Shown here piece after piece: positions 6,317 to 6,491 of a DNA stretch of 6,491 nucleotides (the stretch's first letter is position 1; each line of letters opens with the position of its first letter). The notes below the pieces were generated by a model. The model did no database searches and was not told where the DNA came from. It saw nothing but the letters and a program-made list of their open reading frames with translations. The position numbers and the translations under genes were made by a program. The DNA lies in contig JAFAQJ010000081.1 of NCBI GenBank assembly GCA_019246455.1, positions 1 to 6,491 of the forward strand, read 5' to 3'. The DNA is from Pseudolabrys sp. GTDB taxonomy: Bacteria > Pseudomonadota > Alphaproteobacteria > Rhizobiales > Xanthobacteraceae.

Positions 6317-6491
6317 ATGCGCGTTGCGATGATCGGCACCGGCTATGTCGGCCTCGTTTCCGGGGCGTGCTTTGCCGATCTCGGCGTCGAAGTGGCGCTG
6401 GTCGAGACGGATCAGGCCAGGCTGGCGGCGCTGCGGGCCGGGCGCATCCCAATTTACGAGCCCGGCCTCGACCGGCTGGTGGCCGAGAACG
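6317..6491 (+). CDS. ugd: UDP-glucose 6-dehydrogenase, N-terminal part, 3' truncated
   Basis: The open frame from the ATG at 6317 to the window edge gives 58 residues. It begins MRVAMIGTGYVGLVSGACFA, the characteristic N-terminus of UDP-glucose/GDP-mannose dehydrogenases: a Rossmann beta strand with the NAD-binding GTGYVG loop (Gly7, Gly9, Gly12), then VALVETD (26-32) at the end of strand 2 and the family signature GRIPIYEPGLDRLV (42-55). The enzyme oxidises UDP-glucose to UDP-glucuronate with two NAD+, supplying precursors for capsule, exopolysaccharide or lipid decoration. The specificity call (UDP-glucose rather than GDP-mannose or UDP-ManNAc) rests on the YEPGL signature and is likely but not certain, since the catalytic cysteine region is outside the window. 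An in-frame stop at 6296-6298 supports this start. No Shine-Dalgarno sequence is evident. Acidic Glu30 replaces the more usual Asp at the NAD ribose-binding position, a conservative change. Confidence 0.88.
   Translation, partial: MRVAMIGTGYVGLVSGACFADLGVEVALVETDQARLAALRAGRIPIYEPGLDRLVAEN

Overview
The window looks like an ordinary GC-rich chromosomal segment from an alphaproteobacterium, probably of the order Hyphomicrobiales (relatives of Bradyrhizobium, Rhodopseudomonas or Pseudolabrys). This rests on the high GC content and wobble-GC codon use, the 'TRETGVIPAAL' style of the antiporter, the basic Ala/Lys/Pro N-terminal tail and overall wording of the DNA polymerase I, and the compact layout. 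No phage, IS element, CRISPR array, tRNA or rRNA was seen.

Layout. Bases 1-500 (+) hold the C-terminal part of a CPA-type cation:proton antiporter. Its stop codon directly abuts the start of a Rid-family (YjgF/YER057c/UK114) protein at 501-962 (+), so the two form a tight, probably translationally coupled pair. This pair converges on a minus-strand block with only 6 bp between stop codons. In order of transcription the block is an integral-membrane acyltransferase-3 family protein (6168-5119), DNA polymerase I polA (5061-2062) and a sterol-desaturase/fatty-acid-hydroxylase family protein (2009-969). Gaps of 57 and 52 bp make a single transcription unit possible but unproven. A 148-bp divergent intergenic region (6169-6316) separates the block from the first 58 codons of a UDP-glucose 6-dehydrogenase (ugd) starting at 6317 (+) and running off the window.

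Functional themes. polA is the housekeeping gene, for repair and Okazaki fragment processing. The flanking acyltransferase, the ugd enzyme (supplier of UDP-glucuronate) and the di-iron hydroxylase/desaturase point to envelope or polysaccharide and lipid modification. The antiporter belongs to ion and pH homeostasis. No obvious single pathway unites them.

Most notable points. (1) The PolA 3'-5' exonuclease domain is present in full length, but its ExoI motif reads KTE where the family has D-x-E, and its ExoII motif is also altered; the 5' nuclease and polymerase sites are intact. (2) The Rid protein lacks the arginine that supports imine deaminase activity in RidA and ends in an oligo-lysine tail. 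(3) A GC-rich hairpin lies immediately before the polA start codon, and four of the five visible gene starts have no recognisable Shine-Dalgarno sequence. (4) A TTAACCAT motif resembling a CtrA half-site lies just upstream of ugd. I did not find a convincing new multi-gene system here.
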